From positions 1-38,107 of the forward strand of contig CAJVPJ010000168.1 of NCBI GenBank assembly GCA_910592205.1: a stretch of 38,107 bases of DNA, read 5' to 3'. Shown here in pieces: positions 24,096-35,652 of this stretch. The stretch's first letter is position 1. Every line of letters starts with the position of its first letter. The notes under the pieces are model-generated. The model saw only the letters and a list, made by a program, of their open reading frames with translations. It was not told where the DNA came from and did not search any database. A program made the position numbers and the translations under genes. The stretch is from Paraglomus occultum. Taxonomy: Eukaryota > Glomeromycota > Glomeromycetes > Paraglomerales > Paraglomeraceae.

Positions 24096-25143
24096 CTTGC
24101 TTGTCATCAGAATATGCGTTTGTCTAATGTTTATAGAAGATAACAAATCAAAATCTATTTTGTAAATCATACCCAAACAATAAAAAAATTTTATGCCAGT
24201 TAAAACTTCCAGCTGTCCCTCCCCAAGCCTTTGTTTGTTTGTTTTTTAACATTTCCTGGATTGTTATAAATTAGAAGACGTGGCGACATTTTACATTTAT
24301 TTACAATAAAGTTTTTGTTACACGCATATAATAAACTACTACAAAAGTTACAATACTGCAATGTATCATCATTCGTGACAGTAAATGACGATTAGAATTA
24401 ACGTGTTTCAGACGAGATTGACGGATGCTAATTGTTATGTCAAGATTGCATAATAGGATCGTAGAACATATCAACCGAATTAAGACATCAATCCTTCCTG
24501 TGAGATTAGGCTTGCACTATATTACAGAACTTGGTGTAATTTCTTGGTGACCATGAACTATAGTTGTGACCATGCGTACAAAAACGCGCTAGCACTAGGA
24601 CATTTTTGTCACGCGCTCTATAAATATTTATAATAATATAGTAGTTACACGCAATTATTCTTCACGTGATAGGTAGTTATAGTAATATCTACTCAATATA
24701 TCAATCAGGCAGATTAGCAAACAGCAAACCAGTATAGACGCCATCCTTTGAGTGTATTCACAGTCAGTATGCGACAGTTTGCACTCATTATAAACATTTC
24801 GCAGTGCCGGTCATCTTCATTAGTGACAGGGCAGGGCATAACAAGATTTATCTCAATTTCACAATGCTTCATGGTTGTCGTTAGCCTAATTTCTCTATCA
24901 ACAAAACACGCCTCATGTTCAATTACCAGCACTTGATAAGTATTACCATTCACGTCTCAAGCATAAAATGACACTCCACTATTTCCAAACGCTCTCCTCA
25001 TGCCGGCATATGTTTATTATCGTACATTTTTGCCGTGATCGGCGAAATTGAAAATCCTGAAATAAAAAAAGCCCGTCATCGTCTCCAAAGTTTTTTTTTC
25101 TTTTACTGTACCTCACTCTTGATCGACGCGAAGAAAAAAACCC
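24096..25143. other. Intergenic region upstream of FPP synthase
   Basis: About 1 kb of AT-rich DNA between two plus-strand genes, with a T-rich tract at 25089-25104 just before the FPPS start. No gene is apparent. Confidence 0.6.
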
Positions 25144-26937
25144 ATGGACCGAAGAACTGCCTTTAATGAGTTATTTGACAAGCTTCAGGCCGAGTTTATC
25201 GATGAAATAAGGACGTATCAAATGCCTGATGACGCCATCGATTGGATTACCAGGGTTTGTAAATTCCGAGAGTGCAGTATATGTTTTCTCGTTCAGCTAA
25301 TGTCTACTTACCAACGTGGATGTTTCAAGAGTAGATGATCAATCATACGGTTCCTGGCGGTAAGTCTTGCGACATATACGAAAGAAAAATAGCCAGTTTA
25401 TCCTAATGCAAAATGATCTGTACGATTTTATCACAGGAAAAATGAATCGTGGCTTGTCAGTCGTCGATAGTTTTCTTGTCTTGAGCGGCGGAAAAGCTAC
25501 AGAAGATGAACTTGTCAAAGCCAGAGTTCTAGGGTGGTGTGTCGAATGGGTTAGTTTTTTTTTGTTGAAAAAAAAAAGAACGTTCATATTGTGTGATTGG
25601 CATTTTTTTTCTTAATATCCGTTTCTTACTTGCGTTTTTAAAGCTACAAGCTTTTTTCCTCGTCGCCGATGACATTATGGACCAGTCAATAACCCGTCGT
25701 AACAAGCCCTGCTGGTATCGGGTGGTGAGTGTCTATCGCAATTGTAACCGATGCTTGGCGTAAACGACTAATTACTCAATATTAGGAAGGGGTCGGTCCT
25801 ACGGCTATAAACGATTCTTTTATTCTGGAGTCTGCGATTTATTTCTACCTGAAAAAATACTTTCGTCAAGAGCCCTATTACGTTGATCTGCTTGAGCTAT
25901 TCCATGAGGTATGCAGAATTGTCGCCGCTATTTCTGTTTTTTCTTGCGCAATGCGTATAAAAAGTGTCATGTCATTCCTTAATAAGAGATTCTTGGTTTA
26001 CTAATATATACCGACACACAAATTGCGCCGAAATACTCTTCATCTTGTTATACGTAGGTTACCTTGCAAACTGAAATAGGTCAACTGCTAGACTTGATAA
26101 CTGCCCCCGAGGATCACGTTGACTTTACGAAATTCAGTCTTGACAAGTATGTTGTTTTGACGTTACTATAAAGTCAACATCAAAGTTGTCTAATAACGAG
26201 CCTTTTCGGTTATAACAGATATAAAAAGATTGTTCTTTACAAAACGGCTTTCTATTCTTTTTATCTGCCGGTTGCTTCGGCAATGCGAATGGTGGGTAAA
26301 TAAAGAGGGAGGGGGAAAAAAAGAAAAACACCGATCCAAGTTCAAAGTCTAACCAGACAATTTTTTCCAGTCCGGTATTACTTCTGAAACAGCATATCAA
26401 CAGGCTAAAAGTGTACTCCTCCCACTCGGCGAGTATTTTCAAACACAGGTAATTTAACTTTTGTGTAGCTTTATATTTAGCGATTTGGCAAACTGTTTTA
26501 TAACTAATTTGTCAATATGAGATAGGATGACTATCTTGACTGCTACGGAGATCCTGAAGTTATTGGTAAAATTGGTACTGATATAGAAGATAATAAATGC
26601 TCGTGGCTAATTAACAAAGCATTAGAAAAGGCCTCCCCCGAACAGCGCAAATTGCTCGAAGTAAGTCGCAGCTTTCTTGTAGTGGATAACGAAAGATGGG
26701 CGTTCCTAATACATTGTCTTTTTCCCAACTCAGGAAAATTATGGGAAGAAAAATGCAGATAGCGTAGCTGTTGTCAAACAAATTTACAAGGATCTCAAAC
26801 TTGAAGAAAGTTACAAGGCTTACGAAGAAGAATCGTATGCGCTGGTTCGTAAACTGATCGATCAAGTAGATGAAAAGCAAGTGAAGCACGATGTGTTCAT
26901 TGCATTCGTGGATAAGATATACAAGAGAACTAAATAG
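25144..26937 (+). CDS. ERG20: Farnesyl diphosphate synthase
   Basis: Ten exons: 25144-25254, 25335-25359, 25437-25549, 25644-25724, 25786-25908, 26058-26146, 26219-26291, 26371-26448, 26526-26660, 26734-26937. They total 1032 nt (343 aa), the normal length for fungal FPPS. The enzyme condenses DMAPP with two IPP to make FPP for sterols, dolichol, ubiquinone and prenylation. First Asp-rich motif DDIMD at 92-96, with the aromatic pair F87-F88 just before it that limits product to C15 in eukaryotic FPPS. Second motif DDYLD at 232-236. NRGLSVV, the [12 protein letters not shown] helix and the basic C-terminus YKRTK are all present. Exon 2 is only 25 nt but is needed to form the VPGGK loop. No key residue is missing. 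Confidence 0.96.
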
Positions 26938-27079
26938 TTGTATTTCAAGAATGCCTTTGCTATTATTTCAATCTTTGGACGTTTGTCATTCATCTATCAT
27001 TATTTATTTATAAACAAATTCACAATCTGAACCAACATGCATGCACGCCCCCCAGGTTCTACTTGGCGTTAATTTATCT

Positions 27080-29694
27080 TTAAACTATAACAGACGTCTC
27101 CGGACCGTCATCATTGTATTTGCTCGCCAAGTCCCAATAATGCTCAACCTTATACTTTCTCAAATGTTCACGTGCAGCGTTTTCGATTGGACATGTCTTG
27201 AATTTGAACCCTTTAAACGCACGATCTTTCACTTCACCTTCCCATATTAGCGAACACTTATTTACCTTTTGTGCTTCTTTCGGCTCATCGTCGACCATTT
27301 CTTCACTGCCCTCCCCAAGTCGTGTAGTATCTGACCAATCGATTCGTCGAAGCATCAATTTCTTGTAGAATTTAATAGCCTTTGGGCCACCCTCGACAAC
27401 GACAATATTAAAGTTCGGGTTAATGATGACACAACCCGTAAGTCCCAATTGCTGAGCGTTCCTGTCGACTTTGAACTTCATCTTGGGGTGTGACAAATCG
27501 CCGACCCTATGGTGGTAGAAGTTGCTGTTAACCATGATTCAAGACAAAAAGTGTCAATAATGAAAAAAAAAAAGAGGGCCATACTTAAACGCGCAAACAA
27601 ATGTGCCTTTTTTTGCATCATCATCCATTTTTCGTCTGAGTTTTTCCCGTTTCTGTTCTTCTGTCAGTTTTCTCTCCTCATTTGTCTTGAGATGTGTCTC
27701 TTGACGTTTTTGCATCTCCTTTCGAACTTGTGCTTCAACTTTCGTTGGATCCTGAATAGCATCATTTGTCAGGACTCGCATAAGATTGCTTAGTTTAACT
27801 AGTAAGGAATTAAAATGTTATTAGAAAATATTCCGGAATAAATAAATGAATCATGGATGATTACCCTTGGGCTGATCGGGCGGAAGTAATCCAAGACGTA
27901 TTTTGTCCTGCTTTTCCTTTTGCAACTCTAATCGTCGTTGCCGTCGCAACTTCTTTTGCTCCTATAATATAGCAAAAAACAACGTTAGTAACGTCATTGT
28001 ATAGAAACCCATATGCAAAAATATAAGCACCTTTTTAGTTAGCATCAATGGCTTAGGCGGCGGTGGGCCATGATCACCCGGAGGCTTTATCGGGACAGGA
28101 TGTTGGACATACATCGTGACCAGAGAATCTTCGCTCTCTATCTTTGCATGACCAGCATCAATGTCGTCATAAGTTCTGTGGGATAATAATGGTACGTCCC
28201 ACCATTCAACTGCGGGAGGTGGTTTTCTCTGTCAAAAACATGATTGCAAACTGTTTTTAGCGTATTACACTAATCATCAAATACAAACGGTTTTATCTCC
28301 TCACCTTTATTGCCTTATCCGAATCCAACTCTGCCTCAATGCCTGCTTTCTTTACATTCTGAGCAATTTCTTCCTTCAGCTTTTCAAGTTTAGCCTAAAA
28401 CATGGCAAGGGTAATATACGAGATAAGATGTATGCATCTCCGAAGCCAAGATTCCAAAGAATGAGAACCAAACATACCTGTGCGCGCATTTGATTTCCGA
28501 GAGTTTCGAATTTACCTTTCTGTACAAATTTGAAGCGTTTTCGGACACGACGTTTTGGCGCAATCATACCAATGTTAGAGTCGAAATATGCGCTTTGGGT
28601 TATATCGTTCAAGTCCTCCGCGCGAGCTGTTACTTTCGTTTCTTGCTTAAATGCAGCAGGAGTTGCCCGTTGATTTGCCTGTTGAGGCGAACATACAATA
28701 CATTACGTTCTGCAATTTGAAAGATGAAGATGCACATTAAACGGAAATGAGAATAATCTTGTTGACTATAGGCGTATATTAGATACACACTCACCTTTAT
28801 AGTAGCAAAATTGGGTTTGGGAATGAGAGCTGCCGCTCGTTTTATGTCTAGTTTTCCACTTTGATCTAATAGCAGAGCAGGATGAGCCTCTACTTTTAAA
28901 CCACCTTTAGCCTTGCTTGAATCATCAGCTGCTCTAGCCGCTGAGCTTGCTGAAGACTATAATGTTCAAATACGCAAAAATCAATATAGAGCTCTACAAT
29001 ACGTTGCGGGACGACTAGAATTAAAATCGTTGCTTACCAAATACGGATTTGTCTTCATTATAGTAGACTTAATCCTTTCCTTCGCTTCTTGAATTTTTCG
29101 TTGAAGGTCGGGATCGATACCCGACGTGGTCACCGGAGCTGTAGGAGCCGCAGGAGGGGCAACTACTGATGGCATCGTCTGAGGTGCTACTGGTTTTTGC
29201 TGTGTCTGTTTAGAGAATGTTGCTAGTTTCGCGGCAATCTCGGCCCGTTTCTGTGCGATAATAGCCTGGATCTAGCAAATGCAAAGATACATGACAGTTG
29301 ACAGCATTAGCCATTGAATATTGCATGGAACGGTTAATCATAGAAAAATCGACTTACTTCTTCAGGACGAGGTGCGCCGCCAGGATTTGGAACTGGATCT
29401 GACAACGACGGTAGAAAGCTTCGCATGTTCTAAGAACAAGAACGAGTTTCAGAAACGAACGTGACGAGTTTATAAAGCATATTGGAAATTTCACTTACTT
29501 CGCCGTTACTACCAGTAGACAAATAGATTGTACAATCAATCAGCATAGGAGCAATTATAGTTGTAGACTATGCTTTACAATAACAAAAGTGGGAGAGTCT
29601 ACCTTTTATGCTTCTTTGCCTCGATCTGCTTGCTCGACGGTTGGTCGTCTTCCTCACCAAGCAGGTTGGCCGTGCGGGATCGTTTACGTTCCAT
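27080..29694 (-). CDS. PRP3: U4/U6 small nuclear ribonucleoprotein PRP3
   Basis: Eleven exons: 29694-29603, 29508-29499, 29429-29358, 29271-29038, 28956-28795, 28678-28478, 28394-28305, 28228-28031, 27961-27865, 27798-27585, 27524-27080. They total 1815 nt (604 aa). Prp3 holds the U4/U6 snRNA duplex in the tri-snRNP of the spliceosome. Diagnostic regions: the central PRP3 domain (FDSNIGMIAPKRRVRKRFKF; KGKFETLGNQMRAQ; VEWWDVPLL), the basic helix EQKKLRRQRRLELQKEKQ, SNLMRVLTNDAIQDPTKVEA, and the C-terminal DUF1115-type domain (TGCVIINPNFNIVVVEGGPK, RIDWSDT, CSLIWEGEVKDRAF, NAAREHLRKYKVEHYWDLA). It lacks the N-terminal PWI domain of the human protein. Convergent with FPPS, 142 bp apart. Confidence 0.95.
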
Positions 29695-29853
29695 GGTGAG
29701 CCAGTACTAACTAGCTAGTCAATTCTGATTCACTAATTAAGATGGGAAATTTTTGCTTGCAAACAACACAAAATATTGTACAATAACTTATGTTGGTAGT
29801 ATTCGGAAATTTTATTGGTATTAATTATTGATCATGTGACAATAAATAGTTTC

Positions 29854-31420
29854 TTATTTTGCAAAAGAAAGGCTCTTGTAAACCCAGCTTCCAGTTTGCA
29901 CATATCTGTCATCTCTAGGGCCCGAAATTAACTCTTCTAGACTATTTTTAACAGGATCGTTTTCTACCCAGTCAAAGAATCGAAGAGTAGTTTTCTCGCC
30001 ATTTTTGACCTTATCGCGCTGCCGTTGCTCAATCTCAGCCTTTGCAAACGAGAAATAAAAAAACGAGGTTATTTAAATACACTTAAGCACGACACCAGAT
30101 TGATACAATTCAACCAACCTTAAGCTGTGACGCGGTAGCGAAATCACCTTCATTTATGGCCTTGGCGACATATCTCCATAATCTACGGCTCTCAATAGGA
30201 TCTTGTTCGTCTTCGGGAGCGACTATCGGTTCGGCTCTAGGATTCGCCACATTAAAGAAAGGAATTTTCTTTCCATCAAGGTGGTTTACAAGAGTCGATT
30301 TACCATCCCAAACACCGGTAGCCGTGAACAGAGGATCTGTCGAATCGTTGGAGCGTATAACACCGGTGAACGAATGTTTTTCACCTGATAACCATCCCTT
30401 GCCACTGAATTCGATTTTGGTATTGTAGTTTTGTGATTGAATGTAAGATGTCCCACTAAAATTGAATAAAGTATTATAAAAGCCATTAGTTTTGTACTTA
30501 AAGATTGAATCAATCTTTACGAGGAAATGCAAACCTTAGTTCTACGTAAGGAGCGCCTTTCCATAGGCCAAGTATTTGAAGAGAGGGGAGCGTGATAAGG
30601 TATTGCTCTGGATAGTCACGCAAACGAACGATGATATGACCGAGTTGTATGACATCAATGCGCGCAGCAGTGGCCTTAAACTGACTCTTTTGTCCAGCTA
30701 AATAAGCGCCATTTTGTAAGCCAAAACTTTTATAATAAAAATGCGCGATCGCAATCATTATATAATGGGATACATACTATGACCGTTGGCAGAAATGCCA
30801 GCCTTCTGATTCTCGAGATATATTGCAGAGACTGGTGGGTGATGACTCACTTGCTCCGATAAAAGAACTGTTTCTCCACAGTCGTTTACATCTTTCCATC
30901 GGGCTATGAATTGCTCACCTGAAAGACGAATATAACGGATCAATTGTCTTCGCTTTAATTACAACGAAAAGCTTGCAATGTCATGTTCAATTAAAGTGAA
31001 GTTTACCTTACCGAGTATGGGATTAAACGGCTTTTTTTCTATCTTTTCTTTGTCCTTACGCGAAGCGAAGGAACCATACAGTGTGCTTACAAACCATCGA
31101 AGAACATTGACAGCTCTGTCAATTTCTATATTCGGCTTTGCAATATCGGCAAAAAGTTCAGGATAGTCTGCCCAATACTGCCTATTGAATGAAGTTAGAA
31201 TAGGTCTACCATATGTGGACAGGATGTCTTTAAAAGACTGTGGGAACAAGTCTACCTACCCATACTCTAAAGTGGATACGCCAGATAACAAAAAGCTTGG
31301 ACAAGTTAAGCTATAAATATCTCCTGTGAACGTGGAGAGAGTTTTCAAGAAACCACTCAGTTCAGACTTTTTTGCTCCATCACTATCGTTATCGGTAGTA
31401 ACGTTATTGTTGTTGCTCAT
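29854..31420 (-). CDS. Oxysterol-binding protein, short Kes1/Osh4 type
   Basis: Six exons: 31420-31260, 31181-31012, 30918-30778, 30697-30535, 30455-30119, 30039-29854. They total 1158 nt (385 aa), close to yeast Osh4/Kes1. The OSBP signature EQVSHHPP is intact at 132-139; its His pair contacts PI4P in this family. Other landmarks: the N-terminal lid region SELSGFLKTLSTFTGDIYSL; an aromatic-rich QYWADYPELF; KKPFNPILGEQF; the sheet KIEFSGKGWLSGEKHSFTG; and the C-terminal helix plus LRFFDWVEND...SWVYKSLSF. No PH domain, ankyrin repeat or FFAT motif is seen, so it is a soluble ORP that exchanges sterol and PI4P between ER and Golgi or plasma membrane. The start has a short Asn/Asp-rich tail. It lies 160 bp upstream of, and in tandem with, PRP3. 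Confidence 0.94.
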
Positions 31421-32732
31421 TTTTCAACGAAACTAAAGATCCAAGATCGATCAACTACGTTATATGTTGCCACGCCTCCGAATTTATGATGAACCTAGAG
31501 CAAATAAAGTAAGTTTTAATTTTATAAGCCATAGTAATAGCGTCTCTGATGAACACAAGAAGCATCAACATTATTTGCAGTGCCCCTGGCCCCTCCACAT
31601 GACAATTTCTTACGAAGCATGTGATTTCATATATAGATAATAGTGCTATGCCTAATATAAAAACAATAGAAGAAAATACAGTTGACTCTGCCTATACCGA
31701 ACCTGGATATACCAAACTTTGGATAACCGAACCAGAATCACCAGACCCGATTTTTCCTAATCAATAAATCCGATTATAACGCAAGCTCCGGTTATAACAA
31801 ACTCTGGTTATAACGAACTAAAATTCTCCAGCCGGTCAGTTCGGTATAGGCAGAGTCAACTGTAAACACATTATCGTGAAAAAGCGTACCATTATAAACG
31901 TCTCGCTACGATAAGGAAGCTTTGATTAAATAATAATAAATCGTTATAATCAACGCATTGATTCGTAAATGAGTACATTCGCTAAGAACAAAACTTAAAG
32001 ATGTTTCCGCCAGCTTGTTACCTTTAGTGGCAAACTTTCAATAGCTTTCTTAACACCATATCGCTAAGTGCTGATGATGTTAAGTGAATGAGAGATATTA
32101 TTATTGTCTTTAGCGTGTACGAAATATAATAATAATTCAGCGTTCATAATTACTATTGTTGACTAATTTATTACACCAATTATCAATTAGTAATATCGTT
32201 AGGCTATGACTAACGTGCGAAGAGGTTAAGTTATTATTTTACATACTGAACTAAGAAAGATTATACGGAGTCGAACGTAAAGCTTAGCTAAACATTAATC
32301 TTGAATTGTTGCAAAGCGGGTATTCTGTATATTATAATTATGATTCATAATATAAATAATAAATAAGAGTCATTAACCACACAGGAAGACGAACATCATC
32401 CGAAAGAAAAACCTCAAAGTAGGTTTGACCACTCACACCAGATGTATTTCCTCAAACTTAATGATAACATACTAATACTAATATTAATATACCTCTTTTA
32501 TTTTGTCTTTCCCAAAATGATCATGACTGCTAAATATAAACCCATAATAATAAGAATAAAATTATAATAGTATAACTCAATAATAATAAGCTATTATTTA
32601 TCTCAACCATTCCCTTAAATAATTCTTGGTTCTCTTCTTATGCTTCTCTTTTAATATTAGTATGAAACAAGGCATCTCTAAAAATTGAGGAGTTTCAAAA
32701 AAATTTAAACATAATGTAAATTTATAATTTAA
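31421..32732. other. AT-rich intergenic region with a MITE
   Basis: Upstream of the OSBP gene. It carries the 184-bp pogo-like MITE at 31679-31862; the rest, especially 32080-32640, is very AT-rich with many taa/ata triplets and no gene. Confidence 0.6.
31679..31862. mobile_element. pogo/Tigger-like MITE with TA target duplication
   Basis: The element is 184 bp, begins CAGTTGACTCTGCC and ends with the reverse complement. The terminal inverted repeats match perfectly over 24 bp, and TA flanks both ends (31677-31678 and 31863-31864). CAG-start ends and TA duplication are typical of the Tc1/mariner-pogo superfamily. Inside are two copies of a ggttataacRaact motif. It has no coding capacity, so it would need a transposase from elsewhere in the genome. 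Perfect ends suggest recent activity. Confidence 0.85.
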
Positions 32733-32953
32733 GAGTCAGAGAGGCATGCGATTCTAGAGTTTTTGCCAAAGCTGTTGCTCCTGTTGCTCCAATTTGATTA
32801 GATTGGAGATCCAAAAAAGCTAGAGAGAAATTTGATTCTAGAGCCTTGCCAAAGCTGTTGCTCTTGTATCTCCAATTTGATTATTATAAAAATTTAAAAA
32901 AGTCAGAGAGGAATTACTTCTAGAGCCTTTGCCAAAGCTGTTGCTCTTGTATA
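32733..32953. repeat. 84-bp tandem repeat, 2.6 copies
   Basis: Three copies start near 32735, 32819 and 32902 (spacing 84 and 83 bp) and share tctagag, tgccaaagctgttgctc and, in the first two, ctccaatttgatta. The third copy ends abruptly after ctcttgta, where the Tc1-like end begins. The function is unknown. Confidence 0.75.
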
Positions 32954-33570
32954 CAGTGTGTAACAAAAAAAATTGGCCTCCATTTTTTTGTAATAGCTCA
33001 ACAAATATTCGTTGAAATCAAATGCACAATAGCTTGTTTTAAAGCCTGAAAGCTAAGAATTTTATTAATATATATATTATAACACATTAATAATTAATTC
33101 GTTCGCCATTGCTATCAATTATCATCTGACAACGACGATTCATTGATAAAGCGAGATTCGACAACATAGAATTCGGTATTTTTTCCCATTCCTCAACTAA
33201 ATACTGATTTAACTCACTAATATTCGCTGGTATCCGTTTTTCTACATTGCGTTTGACAATGCTCCATAAATTTTCTATGGGGTTGAGATCTGGACTGTTT
33301 GCTGGCCAGTCCAAAACTTCAGGGAAGGTCTCAGGAAGAAATTTTTTGGCAATGCGGCTAGTGTGTTTGGATCATTATCTTGTTGGAATCTCCATCATCT
33401 GCCAAGCATTCTCCTTATTTCTGAATAATGTTGACGTAGTAGTAAGTGCTATAATTTGAGTGACCAGCATCTATACTCAGATGGACTGATTATCCCGCAA
33501 GATCTAATGAATCAATGATCCTGTCTTCCAAAAACTTTCACTTATTGCATCATACAGTGCATCTGTTGTC
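32954..33570 (-). mobile_element. Decayed Tc1/mariner element
   Basis: Starts with the TIR-like sequence CAGTGTGTAACAAAAAAA next to a TA, inside the third copy of the tandem repeat. It holds the 3' part of a transposase gene on the minus strand (next entry). The opposite end, beyond about 33570, could not be matched to a TIR, so the element is probably truncated or rearranged. Confidence 0.65.
33087..33570 (-). pseudogene. Tc1/mariner DDE transposase fragment, frameshifted
   Basis: The open part (33314-33087) has the transposase C-terminal signature DWPANSPDLNPIENLW, which carries the second catalytic Asp and the final acidic residue region, followed by a Lys/Arg-rich helix. Upstream, in other frames, are further recognisable pieces: QQDNDP (with a shift near 33350-33360) and ILRDN/SIDAGHSN relics at about 33450-33520. 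These lie in at least three frames with stops, so no working transposase is encoded. The N-terminal DNA-binding half is not recognisable. Confidence 0.75.
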
Positions 33571-33954
33571 CATATCAGGTCATCTGTTTGTACTTGTATT
33601 TTCCCTCGTATTCCTAATCCACATCCATGTACTCTTGTCCTTGTGATCTTCAGCTATTTTTAGAGTCATGTGGCTTCATTCCGTTGTCCCGATATGGTCA
33701 TCATTTTGCACCAGTTGTGTAGGACATAAAATAAATAGTGTGACAATTGCACACGTTACATGGATAAGAATAGAACTGGATGATGATAACTAATATGATA
33801 TTGATGATAATAATGCTAAATAAGCTAAGTATGAAAATATCTGATGATGCAATTTGAACACCCACTCGCATTCTGCCCTACTAAGTCTGATCCTAACTTA
33901 GAATAACCTCTTGCCAGCTGGTTGTCAGGTTATTGAAGAGTTGCTGTGATCTTC
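33571..33954. other. Spacer between Tc1 relic and retroelement
   Basis: No gene seen. It may hold the downstream end of the retroelement. I looked for an LTR with TG..CA ends matching the other side of pol and found none. A small 8-bp inverted repeat (aataacct / aggttatt) is at 33902-33934. Confidence 0.4.
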
Positions 33955-34227
33955 TCATTCTAGGGTTTGGCTCGTCTCTCCTAATTCCACTTGAGCCTGA
34001 TTTCTATCATTGTACTTAATCAGTCTTCTCCTGGTTACCCATTTGTCAATTGCTCCTCCTAAGGTTTCTAACTGATATGCTCCTCTCTTTCCAACTTGTC
34101 TAATTTTGAAAGGTCCTTCCCAGGCTTGCTCCAATTTCTTCTTATGCACAGGTGCGTATAATAGCATGAGGTCACCAATTTCAAATGGGGTGGCTAATCC
34201 CTTATTGGCTTCCCACAAATTCTTCAC
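33955..34227 (-). pseudogene. Integrase C-terminal (GPY/F-like) domain
   Basis: Open fragment with FEIGDLMLLYAPV, AWEGPFKI, GAYQLETLGG and a basic end (KWVTRRRLIKYND). This resembles the small SH3-like GPY/F domain at the end of Ty3/gypsy integrases, which helps multimerisation and DNA or chromatin binding. It is separated from the integrase core by a frame break around 34228-34305. Confidence 0.75.
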
Positions 34228-34304
34228 CTTTTCTTGCTTCTTTCTAATAAGTTCAGCAGCTTCGATCCATTTATGATGTAAGTCTTCTAATTGTTGAAAT
34301 CGAT

Positions 34305-34814
34305 CTATTGGTTCATCGAGCAGTTCATCAATTGGGATGGGATATTTGTTTCAATTGGTAATTCCATGCGGTATCCAAAGAGTAACTCTGCTGGTGTTTT
34401 CTCAGTGGTTGCTTGTACTGATGCTCTATAATCCATTAATAGTCCCTGGAGCTTTTGGTCCCATTGATCTTTTCTAGCTCCTAACTTCTTTTTCAGCATT
34501 TTTACCAAGGTCTGATTAAATCTTTTGACTTGGCTGTTGGCTTGAGGATTTGCTGCTGTGGTAGGTGTATGCTTGATTTTCCACTTCTGCATTGTCCTTT
34601 TCCACAAATTGCTAGTAAAGGCAGTGCCTTGGTCAGTGATGAGCTGTTGAGGCTTGCCATAGACTGTGTAGATATCCTCATATACAAATTTGAGCGCTTC
34701 ATCCGTATTAGTTGTTTTAGTAGGTTTTGCTATTGGCCACTTAGTATTAGTGAAGTAATCTTGGGCAACTATAATGTACAGATAGCTGTCCTTCATTTTG
34801 TGAAGCGGTCCCAC
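34305..34814 (-). pseudogene. Integrase catalytic core, catalytic Glu lost
   Basis: Fragment of 169 codons with the RNase H-like integrase fold. The first Asp lies in VAQDYFT and the second in LITDQGTAF. The third position, normally Glu in a (N/G)GQxERFN context, reads NSQVKRFN, so the DDE triad is broken (Glu to Lys). The downstream TEKTPAELLFGYRMELPIE segment is typical of Ty3/gypsy integrases. Strand transfer should be dead even if it is translated. Confidence 0.85.
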
Positions 34815-34903
34815 ATGATCCAGTCCTACTATACTATTTGAATATGAAATGGTTTTTCTGCTATTACTGGGTAAATATCCTTAGCCTTCTGTGGTTTCTT
34901 TTC

Positions 34904-35176
34904 TCATTGGCATTGATCGCAAGTTGAAATAAATGCTGTAACATCTTTGTGGATTCCAGGCCACCAGTATCTTTCCTTGATCTTGTTTACCGTATTTTGG
35001 ACACTGAGATGTGCTGATTCATGGATTGACCATATTATTTCCTCGTGATTTGGGTGTTGGATTACTCTTCTCCAATTCGTTGGTCCTTTCTCTATAAACA
35101 GAGCTCCTCTAGTAATCTTGATTCCTCTATCAGTAAGTGCCTTAACCTTCAGTTCTTCATAGGCTGTCAGATCCAT
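34904..35176 (-). pseudogene. Integrase N-terminal HHCC zinc-binding domain
   Basis: About 90 codons. Zinc ligands are present: H in WSIHESAH (two His, spaced by three residues), then CDQC near the end, with YWWPGIHKDV between, as in Ty3/gypsy integrases. The frame ends at a TGA directly after the CxxC, and about 80 nt further on a shift separates it from the core. Confidence 0.8.
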
Positions 35177-35193
35177 GGTTGGTTTGTGATTTA

Positions 35194-35652
35194 TTAGACT
35201 TCTTTCTCAAATTTAGGATCTTGAGATAGGGCATCAGCAACTACATTCAAATTGCCTTTTAGATGCTGAACAGTCATGTCATACTGTTGTAATTCCATGG
35301 ACCATCTTGCCATTCGTCCCTTAGGCTCCTTGGTCTTGATGATAGAGGTCAATGCTGCATGGTCTGTATAGAGGTTGAAATGCCTGCCATGTAAGTAGCG
35401 AAAGAATTTGCCAATTGCCCATATTACTGCCAATCCTTCTTGATTAGTAGCATTATAATTCTTTTCTGCAGAGGTCATTTGTCTTGATGTGAATGCTACT
35501 GCAAATTCCTGTTTCTGGTCTGGATCCCATTGCGATAAGACTGCTCCTAGTGCAAAATCAGAGGCGTCTGTGGTCAAGGTAAATTCGTGTTTCATGTTGG
35601 GGTATTTGAGAACCGCTGCGGAGACTAAGGCTTCCTTTAGCTCCTTCATCAC
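35194..35652 (-). pseudogene. Retrotransposon RNase H domain
   Basis: About 150 codons joined to RT through a one-base frame shift near 35650. Ty3-type RNase H landmarks: LTTDASDFALGAVLSQ (first catalytic Asp), QEGLAVIWAIGKFFRYLHG (Glu region), LYTDHAAL (second Asp) and LKGNLNVVADALSQ (last Asp). All catalytic acidic positions appear to be kept, so this part has decayed least. Confidence 0.85.

Noticed and set aside
30748-30777. Acceptor TAAAAG upstream of exon 4 of the OSBP gene
   Set aside because: It gives the wrong phase; the TTTAG at 30698-30702 restores the conserved frame (NGH-T-GQKSQF).
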